A DNA stretch of 64,000 nucleotides from Siderastrea siderea (taxonomy: Eukaryota; Cnidaria; Anthozoa; Scleractinia; Rhizangiidae). The notes beneath the pieces were generated by a model. It was not told the origin of the DNA. It saw nothing but the letters and a program-made list of their open reading frames with translations, and made no database searches. The position numbers and the translations under genes were made by a program. Of the stretch, positions 1-13,400 are shown one piece after another (position 1 is the first letter of the stretch; each line of letters begins with the position of its first letter). The stretch is from NCBI GenBank assembly GCA_964030785.1, contig OZ034969.1:38620001-38684000 (forward strand). The letters are read 5' to 3'.

Positions 1-3000
1 AAGCTTAACTAGAATTAACGAAACTGCTCCAAAGCGGAATAGTAACAAATTTTTTTCTTTTGTTTAAAGAGGCTCAGAAGCTAGGACTTACGCGCTAATC
101 TAATTTTGCTGACTTGACTTAGCCCCAGTCTAATTATAGTCGGTCTGAAGGCGAAAGAATTGAAAGAAGACTTCGAGAAAAGGGAAACAATTCTTGCTAG
201 CTGGACTCGATGTACCTGCATTTTTATGCTTCTTGAGGTTGTGAAGCTGATTTAACATCGAGGGCGAAGGAAGCCAATTGCAAGAAAACTTCACTAATTC
301 AAATCCGCGGTGTAACTAGATGAGCAGATATATATGTAGTTTTGTCAAACGCCTTGTATTTAAAACACAATGACACTTGACCTTTTTTAAAGGAACTGTT
401 TAAAACGTAGCTTTATAATTTAAAGGCCGTCCAAGAAATTAAATAAAAAAGATAAGTTAAATTATTAAACTTAAGTGGTAAAAGAAGACAACATTTATTT
501 ACCAAAACAAAAACGGAATGACTGTAATTTGTGAGGACGATCAGAGGCAGTAACTTCATAGGCATGCAATGTGTCCCAAATATTTCCTTTTTTAAATTCT
601 CTCGATTATGCCTCGATTAGCCTTAGTTATTTTGCGGGTTACTTTCTAGATTTATATCTGTATATCTCTTCAATGAAATACAAGTTAGTTGTTCAGTGTT
701 GTTTCTGGAGTTGTTGTTTTAAGCGCTGTTCCCCCCCCCCCCACCCCAAGCCCCTACAATTGTAATAGTAAGGCACTGTATCACTTACGAGACCCTTTTG
801 CTGTTAAAGTTTTTGCATTGAAACTATGATTCATTTATGATCCATCTTTGAATTTAAACTAAGACGAAAGAGCTTAGCTTTTTCACACCATAGGGGACAC
901 AGCTGCACTTAGATGACATACTTTTCAATGGAAACCTGACTAAATTACGAACGAAGTTTGTTAAAGCGGTTACTGACTAGAATCGTCCTTAAACGATTGT
1001 GTTAAAACAAACATACTTGGTAACAATTATACCTACAACCCTACGAGCTCTCAAGCCATTTAACGATGCAAAAGTTAACATATTGCTAGGGAGCGGTTAA
1101 ATTTTAATTGAAAAACTTGTAAGAGGATGAAACAAGGCCCGCTAAATGTGGATAAAATTCTCAAGTGTGATCATTAAAATTATGGGCCACGGTACTAAGG
1201 CGCCCGTTTTACTGCAACTGAAGCTTTTGCATTGGAAATGTGATTCATGTATGGCCCATTATTGAATTTTATACCACAGCGAAAGAGCTTAGCTTTTTCA
1301 CACCAGAGCTGAGATTCGCAAGGCACTGAAGGCAACTTAGTGTAAGGCTGTGTTTGGTGCTTGGTTTATTTTTGACTTGCAAACTTTTCAGTTCTTTTCG
1401 ATGCACAGCCGTACTTAGATCGACATACTAATTGAAACCTGACTAAAATACGAACAAAGATTGTTAAAATTATTTTTTTCACTGACTAGAACCGTCCATA
1501 AACGATTGCGTCAAACAAATATACTTGGAAACAGTTATAGCTACAACCCTACGGGCTCTCAAGCCATTTAACGATGCAAAGGTTAACATAATGCTTGGGA
1601 GCGATTAAATTTTAATTATAAGAGGATGAAACAAGGCCCGCTAATGAAAAGTTGTTTCAAGTTTGTAAGAATTCACTTGGTTGCCTTCAAACTCTCAACT
1701 AAGACTAGGGTGAAACATGTCTGGAAACAATGTTTCCTAGTTTTAGCCAGGCCCTTTAAAGAACACAACTATAATGCTAAGACTGCACATATTTTTGACA
1801 GCTTGATACCACCTAAAACTCTGGAAAATCGGAAAAGATCGGAAACTCCCAGTAAAATCTGCAAACGAATGAAGAACAGCATGTCTATCGTGCATTACTT
1901 GTGAATCTGAAGATATTCCAGTTTTTGCTACTTGTGAAAAAAACTACCGATTTGTTTTCCCTTATTTCTAAGTATAAAAAAATCCAGCTAAAGTACGGAG
2001 TGGCACTTCCCTGTCAGCTGTGCTGCTTCTTATGCTGTACTAGGTGGTTCTAACTTTTGCCGGATTTTGTGGATGAAATCCTCAAGTGTGATCATTAAAT
2101 AATGGGCCACGGTACTAAGGCGACCGTTTTGGGGCAAAAGCTTTCTCATTGGAAATATGATTCATGTATGGTCCGTTTTTAAATTTTATACTACGACGAA
2201 AGAGTTAAGCTTTTTCACACCAGAGCTGAGACTCTTAAGGAACTGAAGAAAACTTAGTGTAAGGCTGTGTTTGGCGCTTGGTTATTTTTGACTTGCAAAC
2301 TTTTCAGTTCTTTTCGATGCACAGCCGTACTTAGATTGACATACTTTTCAATTGAAATCCGGCTGGCTAAAATACGAACAAAGATTGTTAAAATTAATTT
2401 TTTCACTGACTAGAACCGTCCTTAAACGATTGCATGAGAACAAATATACTTGGAAACAATTATAGCTACAACCCTACGGGCACTCAAGCCATTTAACTTT
2501 TCAAAGGTAAACATATTGCTTGGGAGAGGTTAAATTTTAATTGAAAAATTGTGAGAGGATGAAACAAGGCCCGTTAATGAAAAGTTGTTTCAAGTTTGTA
2601 AGAAGAATTAACCGGTTGCCTTTACACTATACTTTTAACTGAGACTAGGGTGCTGCTGAGTTTTGATTTTCAAAATAACCGTGTGTAAAGATGTTTCCGA
2701 ATTAGGCTTAAGAAAAGGACAAGTAAAAGATATGCTAATATCTTGCTTACACAAGACAGGGGCGTTCCCAGACGTTTTTTCGCAGTACGCATAAAGCCAG
2801 TGTGATACCTAGCCGAAGGGCGGCAAACACAATTACACAATAATGTTACAGCCAGAAATAGACTCATTATTTCAGTTGTTTTCTCGTTCTCGCATATCAA
2901 CTTAGGCTAACTGCACTTTCCAGAGCTTAAACTGTGGTTCTGATGGGAGTAAAGATATCATGCTGTAATATCTGGTTACGTGGATACAAGAACTCATGAC

Positions 3001-3705
3001 TATGACGACGTTGGCATTGTCATAACGATATTTGCTGATATTTGGCCTATAATAGTCTATTGCTGAAAATTAACCTGAGGTAATTACACTTACGAAGTCA
3101 GTTACAATTCAAAACTAAGCCCCTGTTCTTCTTGGCGCAAAATTCCCGTCACTACAATTTCGGTGTGAATCGGAGCGCCTGTAAGCACGCATAAGCGCCA
3201 GTTAAAAGAACTGCTTATTTGTTATGGTTTAGCGCATTTAGGTCTTGACTCTGCTAAGAAGCGTGATGAAATAGTCGAGAATGAAGGTAAGGAATGAATG
3301 CGAAGAGAACGGACGAAGAAATGAAAGATTTTAGACAGAAAGTTCAAATTTTATTTTTGCATTACATTTTCGCCTCATGTCACCAAGATTCAAAGCAGAG
3401 ACCGAATTCCTCCTTACCATACATTTTTAGCTTCTGTTGTAAGTCTTTACCGTGTTTTCTACAGTACTTAAAAGATTTTTCTGGAAATACTAGTAATTTT
3501 TTTCTTTTAGGTAGATACAAAAAAAAGATACAAAAGGTTGTTAATATTTACCCCAATAGCGGAGATTTTTGTGATTCGACTTTCTAATTGGCACCTATTG
3601 AATTTTAACTCGACAATTAGTCCCAGTTTCAAAAATGATTGGGACATATTTCAAAGACAATAAGTCACCCTTTAAAAGCTTTCTTGGACCGGAGGAGATA
3701 TACAT

Positions 3706-3850
3706 CTTATTCGATGGCTGAACATATAATACGCGCGGATATTTTGCGAGTTGCGTAGTATTTTTCCGAGCCCCGAAGGGGCGAGGTAAAATACGAGCAA
3801 TGAGCAAAATGTCCCCACGTATTATATGTTAAGCCATCGAATTAATAAGA
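3706..3850. mobile_element. Foldback/MITE-like inverted repeat
   Basis: Inverted arms TCGATGGCT.AACATATAATACG and CGTATTATATGTT.AGCCATCGA flank about 80 bp of unrelated sequence. No open frame is supported. This is a non-autonomous hairpin element; the superfamily is not assignable from what is visible. Confidence 0.5.
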
Positions 3851-4931
3851 GATTTATTATTCCACTTGAAAAAATCACGTCAAAATTTGATTTTTTGCAA
3901 TCCTTCGGCCAGAAAACCTGTGAAACCTGGATTTTGCAGTGCAATACATAATTTTACTGTGTAATACCGTGGCATATTTTGTGCGTTCTCTTGGCCTTAT
4001 ATGGTAAAATGGCGCAAGAGTGGAATAATAAAATACAATACACCCAGAAGCACTTTTCCGTGGCAGTGTTGAAGAAGTGCCGATATTGAAGTTGAACAAC
4101 TTTGCCTTATCACTTGTCTATACCTTTTATCTAAACGAATTTCCTTTTCTTCTGTATTAAAAACCGTCATATAAAGAAAAATTATATCAAAGGGTGGAAA
4201 ATTCTGGTACGCACTTGCGTATTTCGCGTAGAGGCAGGAACGCTCCCGCCAGACACAAAGGGACGGACCACGGGTCCACAGGGTGAATACTTACGCAATT
4301 CACCGACGTGAAGAAATGTGCGTTTCAGTAACAGGCTTTGTAAGTAGAATTTACGAAAACTCGATAGCAAAATAGTGACAAAATTGTCGTTTTCTTTACA
4401 GGAGGCCCACAAACTAGGACGTACAAGCTAACTTTGCTAACATGACTTAGCCGCATATCATTAAAGTCGGTTATTAGCAGAAAGGATTGAAAGAAGACTT
4501 AGAGAAAGGGAAAACCATTCCTACTGTCAATTTACCCGCATTTTCACGCTTCTTGACGTCGTGAAAAAGGCAATTGCAAGATGACTGCTAAATTCAATTT
4601 CGTGGTGTAACCAGATGCACAGATGGGCCGATATAAGCATATGTAGTTTTGTCAAACGCTCATATTTAAAACAGACTAATCGCTTCACCTTTCTAAAGGG
4701 TCATTTAAAACATAGTTTTATAATTTGAAGCAGACTGTGCAAGAAGTTAGACAAACTAACATTATCAACATGGGGTAAAAGGAGATAACATCTGTTTCCA
4801 AAACCAAAATGGCCGTGCGAAGACGCTCCAGAGGCAGTATTCTTGAAATTCTCAGCAATGCGTCCCAGATATTCCTTTTTAAATTCTCTCGATTAGGCCT
4901 CAATTAGCCTCAGCTATTTTGTAGGTTACCA

Positions 4932-5099
4932 TAGATGTATATATATACACCCGTTTTCAAAAACATTGCAACTTGAAAAATATATATACATATATACATC
5001 TTTTGTCTTCACAACGCGAAAACAAAAGAATAAATATGAAAACAAAAGGTATAGATATATGTATATATATTTTTCAAGTTGCAATGTTTTTGAAAACGG

Positions 5100-5149
<50 letters not shown>

Positions 5150-5200
5150 GTATCACTTATAAGAAATAAATATTTGTTGTTGTTGTTGTTGTTGTTGTTA
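4932..5200. mobile_element. Foldback element inside a (TA)n tract, followed by a (TTG)n tail
   Basis: Near-perfect arms ACACCCGTTTTCAAAAACAT..(4947-5000) and the complementary stretch ending at 5103 surround a spacer of about 50 nt. A (TA)n run follows to about 5147, then (TTG)n at about 5174-5200. The paralogous module copies ending near 690 and 6800 lack this hairpin, so it is an insertion into one copy of module 1. Confidence 0.55.
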
Positions 5201-6931
5201 TTGTTAATTTTTCTTCCCATAAAAATCTTAGCGGCGCAAAGTTGAAAGCACACTGTAGTAGATTAACTCTGTTAATCTAGCTAATCCAAAAGTTCAACAT
5301 AAAATCAGTTGATTTGGTTCTAGCTTTCAGTCCTGTATAGATGAAATCCTCGTGTGTGGCCTTTTGGATAACAAGGTACTGAGTGGCTCTTTCCTGTCAG
5401 TTGTGCTGCTTCTTATGCTGTAATAGGTGGTTCCAACTTTTGATTTTGTGGATGAAATCCTCAAGTGTGACTATTGAAATTATGGGCCACGGTACTTACA
5501 GTAGGCGACCGTTTCGGTGCAAAAGTTTTCGCATCGGAAATATGATTAATGTATGGCCCATTTTTGTATTTAAACTACGAGCTTAGTGTTTTCACACCAG
5601 AGCTGGGAATCTTGAAGGAAACTTAGTGCAAGGCTGTTTGGCGCTTTGTTTATTTTGACTTGCAAACTTTTCAGTTCTTTTTTAATGCATAGCCGTACTT
5701 TTGGATGACATACTTTTCAATTCTAACCTGACTAAAATAAAAAAGAAGACTGTTAAAATTAATTTTTTCAAGGGAATCGTCTTTAAACGGTTACTTGAAA
5801 CAAAACATCATTGGTAACCGGCAATTATACATACAATCCTACGGGCTCGTAAAGGTTAACATATTGCCAGTGAGCGGTTGAAACTGTAAGAGAATGAAAA
5901 CAAGGCACGTCAATAAAAAGCTAACTTGGTTTTTTTAACACTTGACTCTTAACTAAGTCTAAAGGGCTGCCAAGGTTTGTTTTTGTCTTTTTTTTTTTTT
6001 TTCAAAATGACTGTACGTGAAGACTTTTGAAGAGTAGGCTCAACGGAAGCTCAAGTAAAAGATGTGCCAATATTTTGCTTAGACCGCATTGAAACAAAAG
6101 GTAGGCCAGTCACGGGCTGAATACCTGTGCCATTCACCAACGTGAAGAAATGTACGTTCCAACAACGGCCTTTGTTAGTCAGTAGAATTTAGGAAAACTC
6201 GAAAGCGGACTAATGTCACAAATGACAAAATTTTTCTATACAAGAGGCTTACAAGCTAGGACTTACAAGCTAATTTTGCTCATTAAAGTCGGGAAGAAGA
6301 AATGATTGAACGAAGACTCAGAGAAAGGGAAAACCATTCTTGCCAGCTGTCGATCTACCCGCATTTTACGCTTCTTGAGGTCGTGAAGCTGATTCAACAT
6401 GGAGAGCGACGGAAGGCGGCAATTGCAAGAAAAATACTAAATTCAAATCCGTGATGTAACTAAGTGAGCTGATATATATGTAGTTTGGCCAAACGCCTTA
6501 TTCTTCAAAACACAATGAATCTTGTCCTTTTTTTAAAAGAGCTATTTAAGGCATAGCTTAATAATTTAAACAGGCTGTCCAAGAACTTAGACAAACTGAC
6601 ATTATCAACGTGTGTTAAAAGAAGATGACACTTATTTTACCAAAAACGGAATGGCCGTCTGAGGACACTTCAGAAGCTGAGTTTTCCTTTAATTCACAGT
6701 CCCAACTATTCCTTTTTAAAAATTCTATCGATTATACCCCGATTAGCCTTAGCTATTTTGCTGGTTACCATGGATTTGTATCTGCATCTCTTAACTGAAA
6801 TAAATATTTGTTGTTGTTGTTATTTTTTTCGCCCATAAAACACCAGTTGCACAACGAGCTGTTACACGACCAGCTGGTTGTAGTTTTCAAGCCTGTCGAC
6901 GAAATGCTCGTGTGTGGCCTTTTAGATTAAC

Positions 6932-7066
6932 AAAAAAAAAAAAAAAAAAAAAAACGAATGAGTAGGTAGCCTGAGAAAACAGCCGACGTTTCGCGAGGTC
7001 GCCGCTTGAGTCGTTTTGCCCGGGCTCAAGTGGCGACCTCGCGAAACGTCGGCTGTTTTCTCAGGC
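6932..7066. mobile_element. Poly-A run and 42-bp-arm foldback element
   Basis: A run of A's (6932-6954) is followed by two arms of about 42 bp, starting GCCTGAGAAAACAGCCGACG and ending with its complement at 7066, around a short spacer containing TTTTGCCCGGG. Arm identity is almost complete, so the element is recent or self-correcting. No coding function is seen; the open frame that crosses it is incidental. Confidence 0.6.
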
Positions 7067-7413
7067 AAATGAGTAGTGCTTTCCTGTTGTGTCAGTTGTC
7101 ACAGTTGGGCCACTTCTTATGCTACCTGTACCAATTTCACAAATTCCCCTCCCCTTTTCGCTTCTCAAACACTTATGTTCACGTAACAGAGAACTACGAA
7201 CTAGTAGTGAAGTAGTGGCATCAGCATTTTTGGTTTAGTGGAAATGTTAACCGAAAAATCCCACGAAAACGTTCTAAGATAGTTAAAAATTTTCTCAGCT
7301 GTTGTGTTCTGGCTCACGTTTCTCTACAGAGTCTGTCGGTGGGAGACTGTCGGTGGTTGGCCTGTGGATATTTGACTCCACATTCGCTATGGACAGCGGT
7401 ATTACAAAAAAAG

Positions 7414-7478
7414 ATGGCCGCCTTACAGGAAAAGAAATTACAAGAAGGACAACAGCTCTTAAAAGAAGCGGAAAAATT
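7414..7478 (+). CDS. NAPG: gamma-SNAP coding exon 1
   Basis: The start ATG lies in AAAGATGGCCGCC. The exon encodes a Lys/Gln/Glu-rich helix (MAALQEKKLQEGQQ..) and ends at GTAAGT after 21 codons plus two bases. Confidence 0.88.
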
Positions 7479-10400
7479 GTAAGTTTTTCTTCGCCGTCCA
7501 ATCGTGTGAAAGTTGAATTGCCAGCTTTTTAGGCTATGTAGTTAAATTTGACGATGTGTTAAGAGGTAGCGGTTTTTTTCACATCCTTAGAGGTGTTCAT
7601 TTGTTGATAAGCAGAATCGCTCTTTTCATCGTTTTTAAGCTAGCGTAAGAAGGATCTACTTGAACTCCTAAGAATGAAAGATCACTGACTAATTTTTCGA
7701 GAATTTTCCCTGGTATTTGTGATGTTTCCCTGTATTTCTTGTACCTTAATCCCTGCCAATCCAAAAAAATGGAGTTAAGCTTAAATGATAAGTGTCACGG
7801 GTTCTGCATGCACAAGTTTACCTTGAGATAATTAAATTGACTGTGTTTTGACTGCAGTGATTGTTGCGTGTTTTGTGAAAATTTCGGTTTATTAGTATCC
7901 CATTTAACAGGGAAGTGCTGCTAGACAGGGTATGGTTTTTGGCTTCTCTGTTCTGAACAGGGTATATGTTATGGCTAGAGTTTTTCTTTGATCTGAAAAT
8001 TTTCAAACCAGTTTAATTTAATTTTCCTTTTTCTTGTCGTAATTCCTAAATAGGGTATGGTCACACAATCAATGCCTTTAATATGGCATGTACAGTATTC
8101 AAAAATCCTAGACCGGAGACGTCTGCCGGTCTCTAAAACACTTAGTTGTGTGAAACAAGCGAAGGGGTTTAGTTTCTAAACCCCTTTGATGAAGTGCTAA
8201 TGCTCAAAACGTCAGCTTTCAATCCCTTTACGGTGGCCAATTTACCCGCTTATCAACTTAGTTGATAAATCCAATATTGTGAGTGTAAAACAAGACTGTG
8301 TGTCACTTCAGTCCTAAACAGGGACCTAAAATGGAAGATGTTGGTCTTTTAGGGGCCTTTGCACACTCAGTAGCATCCCTACACCCAAACATAGGTCAAA
8401 TGCCTCTCCCCCAGGGGGTTGTGGCGCATTTTTTATTCTCATCGCATGAAACCAGTTTGAAAATTCATCTTAACCCAGTTTGACTCATTCTCAGAAGCTG
8501 GTTTGATATGAATGAGCCAGACCAGTTTGAGTCAGGCCAGTGTGGGTAGTTTTATCAGGTACAGGTTGTAACTTGTGCTAGACTGAGTTTGTACTGGTGT
8601 CATATAAAGTAATTTTCATACTGATCTTAGTTAAGCACACTGGTACCAGCCTGAGTTTTTATTGGCCTGAGTTGTGTTAGTCTCATGTAATCACCACCTA
8701 ACAAAAGTTATGAAAAGGGGCACTGTCACCAATTTTAGGATTACTTTTAGAGTTGGCTCTTAGACAGTCTTCGTCTGGTTTGATTGACGTGAAATTTGCA
8801 ACACTTGTTGATTTTGGATTGAACTTTAGTGTAGTTTACATTTTGTGAAAATCAATATTCTACGACAGCAATAAACAAAAATCCTTGAAAACAGTAACAT
8901 TGAAATTGTGTTTGAACCAGATTCAACCTCATCTCGAGGGCCTTCTCCTCACTCAAAATGGCGGATTGGAGAAACCCCTGGCCAAGACTGCTGAAATACT
9001 GCAAGAATCATGGAGTATTTTGTCACCTGACACATGATGAAATGGTTTTTCCGGAGGTTGTTTCCAGCAACTGTCGACCCTGTTTGTTTTCTAGCAAACT
9101 GAAACCATTGTTCAAACGAAAAGAAGACATTTCATTATGTCAAGAATTTTTGGAGCCATTTTGGCAGCCTTGGCCAAGGGTTTCTCTGGTCCACCATTTT
9201 GAATGAGGAGAAGGCTCTGGGGATGAGGTTGATCCAGATTTCTGTAGTGTTTTGCAAACAAAATATGCAAGAATAAAAAGATTCTGCATGTTTGATTTGA
9301 AATAAATCGCAAAAACATTTTAAGCCTTAGTTTTGGCATAGCATTAGCAAATGCACTGAAAAAGAATCGATGCTTTGAAGAAATGGCTAGAAAATATTGT
9401 TAAAATGTGTCTTTTTCTTACTATTTTACGCCAAGAAAGTCTGGTTGACACTGGTGCTTGCGATCTCGGAAGGATTTGTTTGTCTAAGATCATCGCATTA
9501 TAATTTTGTGGTAATTTTTGAATTTGAGCACTTCTGTGAAAATCTTAGGAAGGGCATGATAGATTTTTAAAAACATTTAACACACATGCTTGATGCTGTG
9601 AACAATTTTATTATTGAGTCTTATGATTCACTGGAACACTTTTTTCACTTCCTTTAAGGTGGCCGCTCACCTTGATTTTGTTCAGTCCATACCACCAAAC
9701 ATTTCAATGGCTGATGATTCACTGTCAGAGCTCGATAGGACTAGAGACTTCACATATTCACCACACATTGAACAGACTTTCCAAAAAAGTTAGTTTGATT
9801 GACATTGGTGTTACCATAGCAACATGGCAATGATGTCATATTTTTCACACATCTCCAAGTTTCTTGACATCTAGACCTAAACTTTGAAAACGACCTTATA
9901 TCCCTTATAGGCCACTTGCCAATCCAGGTGAGCCACCTTAAATCCTAGTTCAATGCCATGAAAGCTTAATGTTGTTTCCAGCAACCTTGATGGCAGATTT
10001 GGGGGTTGTCTCCTTGTCAGCTTTGAGCTGATAATAACCTTGAGTCTGCTGTCAAATCATAACAATTAGTAAACAATAACACACTCAATCAGACTCATTA
10101 AAATTATTTAACATCATACGTTTTACTTTTAGCATGAAGACAAGTTGGTTAAAATGGAAGCCTGACTGGGATAGTGCTGCAGATAAATACATGAAAGCTG
10201 GTTTGTACTCATGCTCTTTTTGTGTAGTATTACACTTGGTATATAGTTGTCACCAGATTTCATAAGTGTCCTGTGGCTTAACTTTCAAATGAGCTTGGGG
10301 ATGGAGTGTGCACATAAAAATAACTCAGTTTGTATTGGTGATTTTGAAAAGGTAGCAGAGTGCTAAAAGTGACCAACATTTGTTCGCACCATCTCATCAC

Positions 10401-13400
10401 TTGATGCAAGGTTTGTACAGATCATGGAAAACCTAGGGAAGTCATGGAAATTCAGAGTTTCATTTTCCAGGGCTGTAAAGTCATGTAAATTAAGCATTTG
10501 TCATGGAAAGTCATGAAAAATTGTAAAATTGAACAGCTCATTGTACAAAATATATTGATTTTAGCTGTTGTTTTTTGTCAGGAATGAAAAAGCAATCTAA
10601 AAGAGAACATAAGTGGGTCACAAAATGGATCTAGTTCACAGGTTTTGAAAATGTAAGAGTAAATTTAGGTTCTGGAAAACGTTAAAGGGTCCTGCTGGAA
10701 AATCCTAAGATTTTAAAATCTTAGATGTGTACAACTTTATAGGTGGTTCACAAAATCCTAAACACATTAAATATTTTTTAAAGGTTGCAAAAATGTTATC
10801 TTAAGTTTTATGCATCTAGAAATTAGAAAATCACATATTCTTCTTCAGTTAATGATGACCTAAAGGAAAAAGACTGCAAAGAAACCAGATCGATCAATAG
10901 ATATTAGTTTATTAACCCGTTCTCATTTCGATTTTTGCTTTTTGCTGTTGAGTTAGCCACACAACCACGGTTTCTGGTGATCAGAAAAGTTTGGCCTCAA
11001 AGCTCATTTGACAAGGAAAGAGTTTGCCAAAAGTAGCAGTCGGTGGGAAGGCCATGATTTTCTTGTGTTTTTGAGATGAAAGTTCCTTGGTTTCCTGGCT
11101 GTTTCTCAGGTTTACTTGATCCGATCATTGTCATTCAGGCATCTTTTACAAGATCTTTTTGCGTTGCATCGACTGACTGTCAAAGCTTTCCAGGGTCACT
11201 TAAACTGATGACATCACAAGTGAAACAAGATGCCTGCTCATTCAAGTGTGCATATGGGTGCAACGGGTGTCAGTGGGTTACAAGTTAATAAAGAATTAAA
11301 ATCTGTTTGCAATAATATTGATATACCGGTAAATATAATCTGATTTTAAAAGGATGATAATAATGATAATATTTCTAACTATAAAATATAAAATATTAAA
11401 ATTTCTCAAACTGTCTAGGTAATTATGACATTAGTGGCCATTTAATTGGCAGGACATGGCAAGTATAAAGGAGTTATTTGCTTGGTTTGTGTGAATTTGT
11501 GGGATGCTAAAATGGTGTTGTTTCCCAAGATTATGTAATACTTTTGAATTATGTATTGGTGGAAGTTACCTGTTTATGTTGTGCTTTGGGTCAGATAAAA
11601 TACATGTACAGTTAAAAAGTTAATGACCTAAATGGCTATGGTGTTCCTCCATGTGTCTTAATCCCTGCCCAATATCTCAGTTCCTGTGCTGTAGTTTGTT
11701 CCTGGTAATATAATCGATGTTGCCCATTCCTCTAGATGCAATAGTTTGTTTTTGCTAACACATGATGTATAAAACACACTAAATCCTCGGGAGGCAATGT
11801 AGCCCGTCTTTAACTTTACTAAGAAGTACAATCTCTTACTAGCTTTCTTAATGACTTTCACTATGTGAGCATTTCATGTAAGGTTGTTGCTTATTGTAAG
11901 TCCTTACCTTGGTAGTACTGACCACCTCTAGCTCCTTTCCATCACTAATTCTTGGATTAAAAGCCTTAGGTTTCTTAGCAAATAAAATTCTAAGTTCCAT
12001 ACATCAGTTCATTCATTCCAAAAGTCTGACTATAGTGGCTTTAGCCCATCACATGCTTGTTTTCTTGAACTTAGAATTCAAGAAAATTGTCGGTAAATTT
12101 TTTGTGGGTCAAATTTCTCCCCTATTTTATTAGTCACCTACAAAACCTGAAAACAGTATGAAGCTCCCAGCACACAAAATAGAGTGGATCCTGAGTTTTC
12201 ACACGCATGTTTACTTTTTGTGAGCCTGGTAACAGGGTCTGGAAGGGGGGGTCCTGATCCCGCATTCCCGCTCCTTCTTTACGAGAATCCCGCATCCCGT
12301 ACTTTTTTTATCGCTATCCCGAATCCTGTTTTTTCTTTCCCAAAGATACATTTAAAAAAGACTAATTTCTGCAAAAGCTAATAAATTTAAGATGTAGATT
12401 GGCCCTTTCGATTGATATTTTGCGTTCGCCTGGTTGATTCGCTTTTGCCATTAAAACGTTTACGTGGGTCGTGGCGATTTCCCGAATTCTCGACAGACAA
12501 GCAAAAAAATCTCTCATCCCGTGCTCAAATTTTGGCGAGTCCCGCTTCCCTGGTAGCAGTCAAATCCCGAATCCCGTCAAGATATTTTGCGTTTTCCCGA
12601 ATCCCGCACGGTATTTTGGCCAAATCCCGGATTCCGAGAATACCCTTCCAGACCCTGTGGTAAGGGATGCACAAAAATATACTGAAAATAAAACCCACAC
12701 AAAAATATAAGGCATTCAGGTAATACATACTCAAGTCTCAGGTGCTGAAGGAAATTCTTCTCTTAGCACCCTACAGATGTAATGGTGTCTGACCTTTCCA
12801 TGGGTATGAAGCCATCAAATTTCATGCCAGTTAAAAACATTTACTACCACGTGGTAGTTTAAGGGAAGGCCTTTGTTTTTGCCGTCCAAATGTAAATGAT
12901 AAATCTCAGCACCAGGTTTCTAATTTTAACATTCATTCAAAGTGTTTCTAAATGCAAACCTTGGAGCAAGAAGTAGTGCATGATTTAACAGTGTAACTCT
13001 TGTTTTATTTTAGGAACTTGTTTTAAAGCTGCCAAGTGTTATGACAAGGCCAGTGATGCCTTCAAGAAGGCTGCAGATGCCCACTACAATTCTCATGCGT
13101 ATCCTATACCACATGAGGAAATAACTAGAGGTGGAATTCTGCCTTATCCCCAAAATTTGGTTAATATGATCACCAAGTTCGTTTTGGTCTTGACAAATAC
13201 TCAGTTATTTTCTCATGCAAACACCCCTCAATCTGACCACCCTATATCATATGGCCAGTTTGCCTCAAATGAACATGAAGGATAAACACAAACAATCCTA
13301 AGTCTGTATTTTTAATACTCTAGTTAAATGAAAAAGGTGAAACACTGGTTGTGATTTTGTGGCTTGACTTGTTATCATTTTCAACTTTTAACCATTCTCA

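Larger units (their letters stand above)
1..6850. repeat. Array of two diverged repeat modules in the 5' flank
   Basis: No gene is supported here. Two modules recur by eye. Module 1 has copies at about 1-785, 4200-5240 and 6120-6840; it shares phrases such as TAGAATTTA..AAAACTCG and ends in AATAAATATTTGTTGTTG, a (TTG)n tail like that of many retroposons. Module 2 has copies at about 787-1140, 1187-1650, 2100-2590 and 5468-5915, sharing GGGCCACGGTACT and AGCTTTTTCACACCA. The copies have diverged by substitutions and indels. They may be a non-autonomous transposon family or a local segmental duplication. The short open frames inside are not conserved between copies and are rejected as genes. 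Confidence 0.6.

Noticed and set aside
4926..5245. Open frames rich in Ile/Tyr near 5000
   Set aside because: They are translated (TA)n and hairpin DNA.
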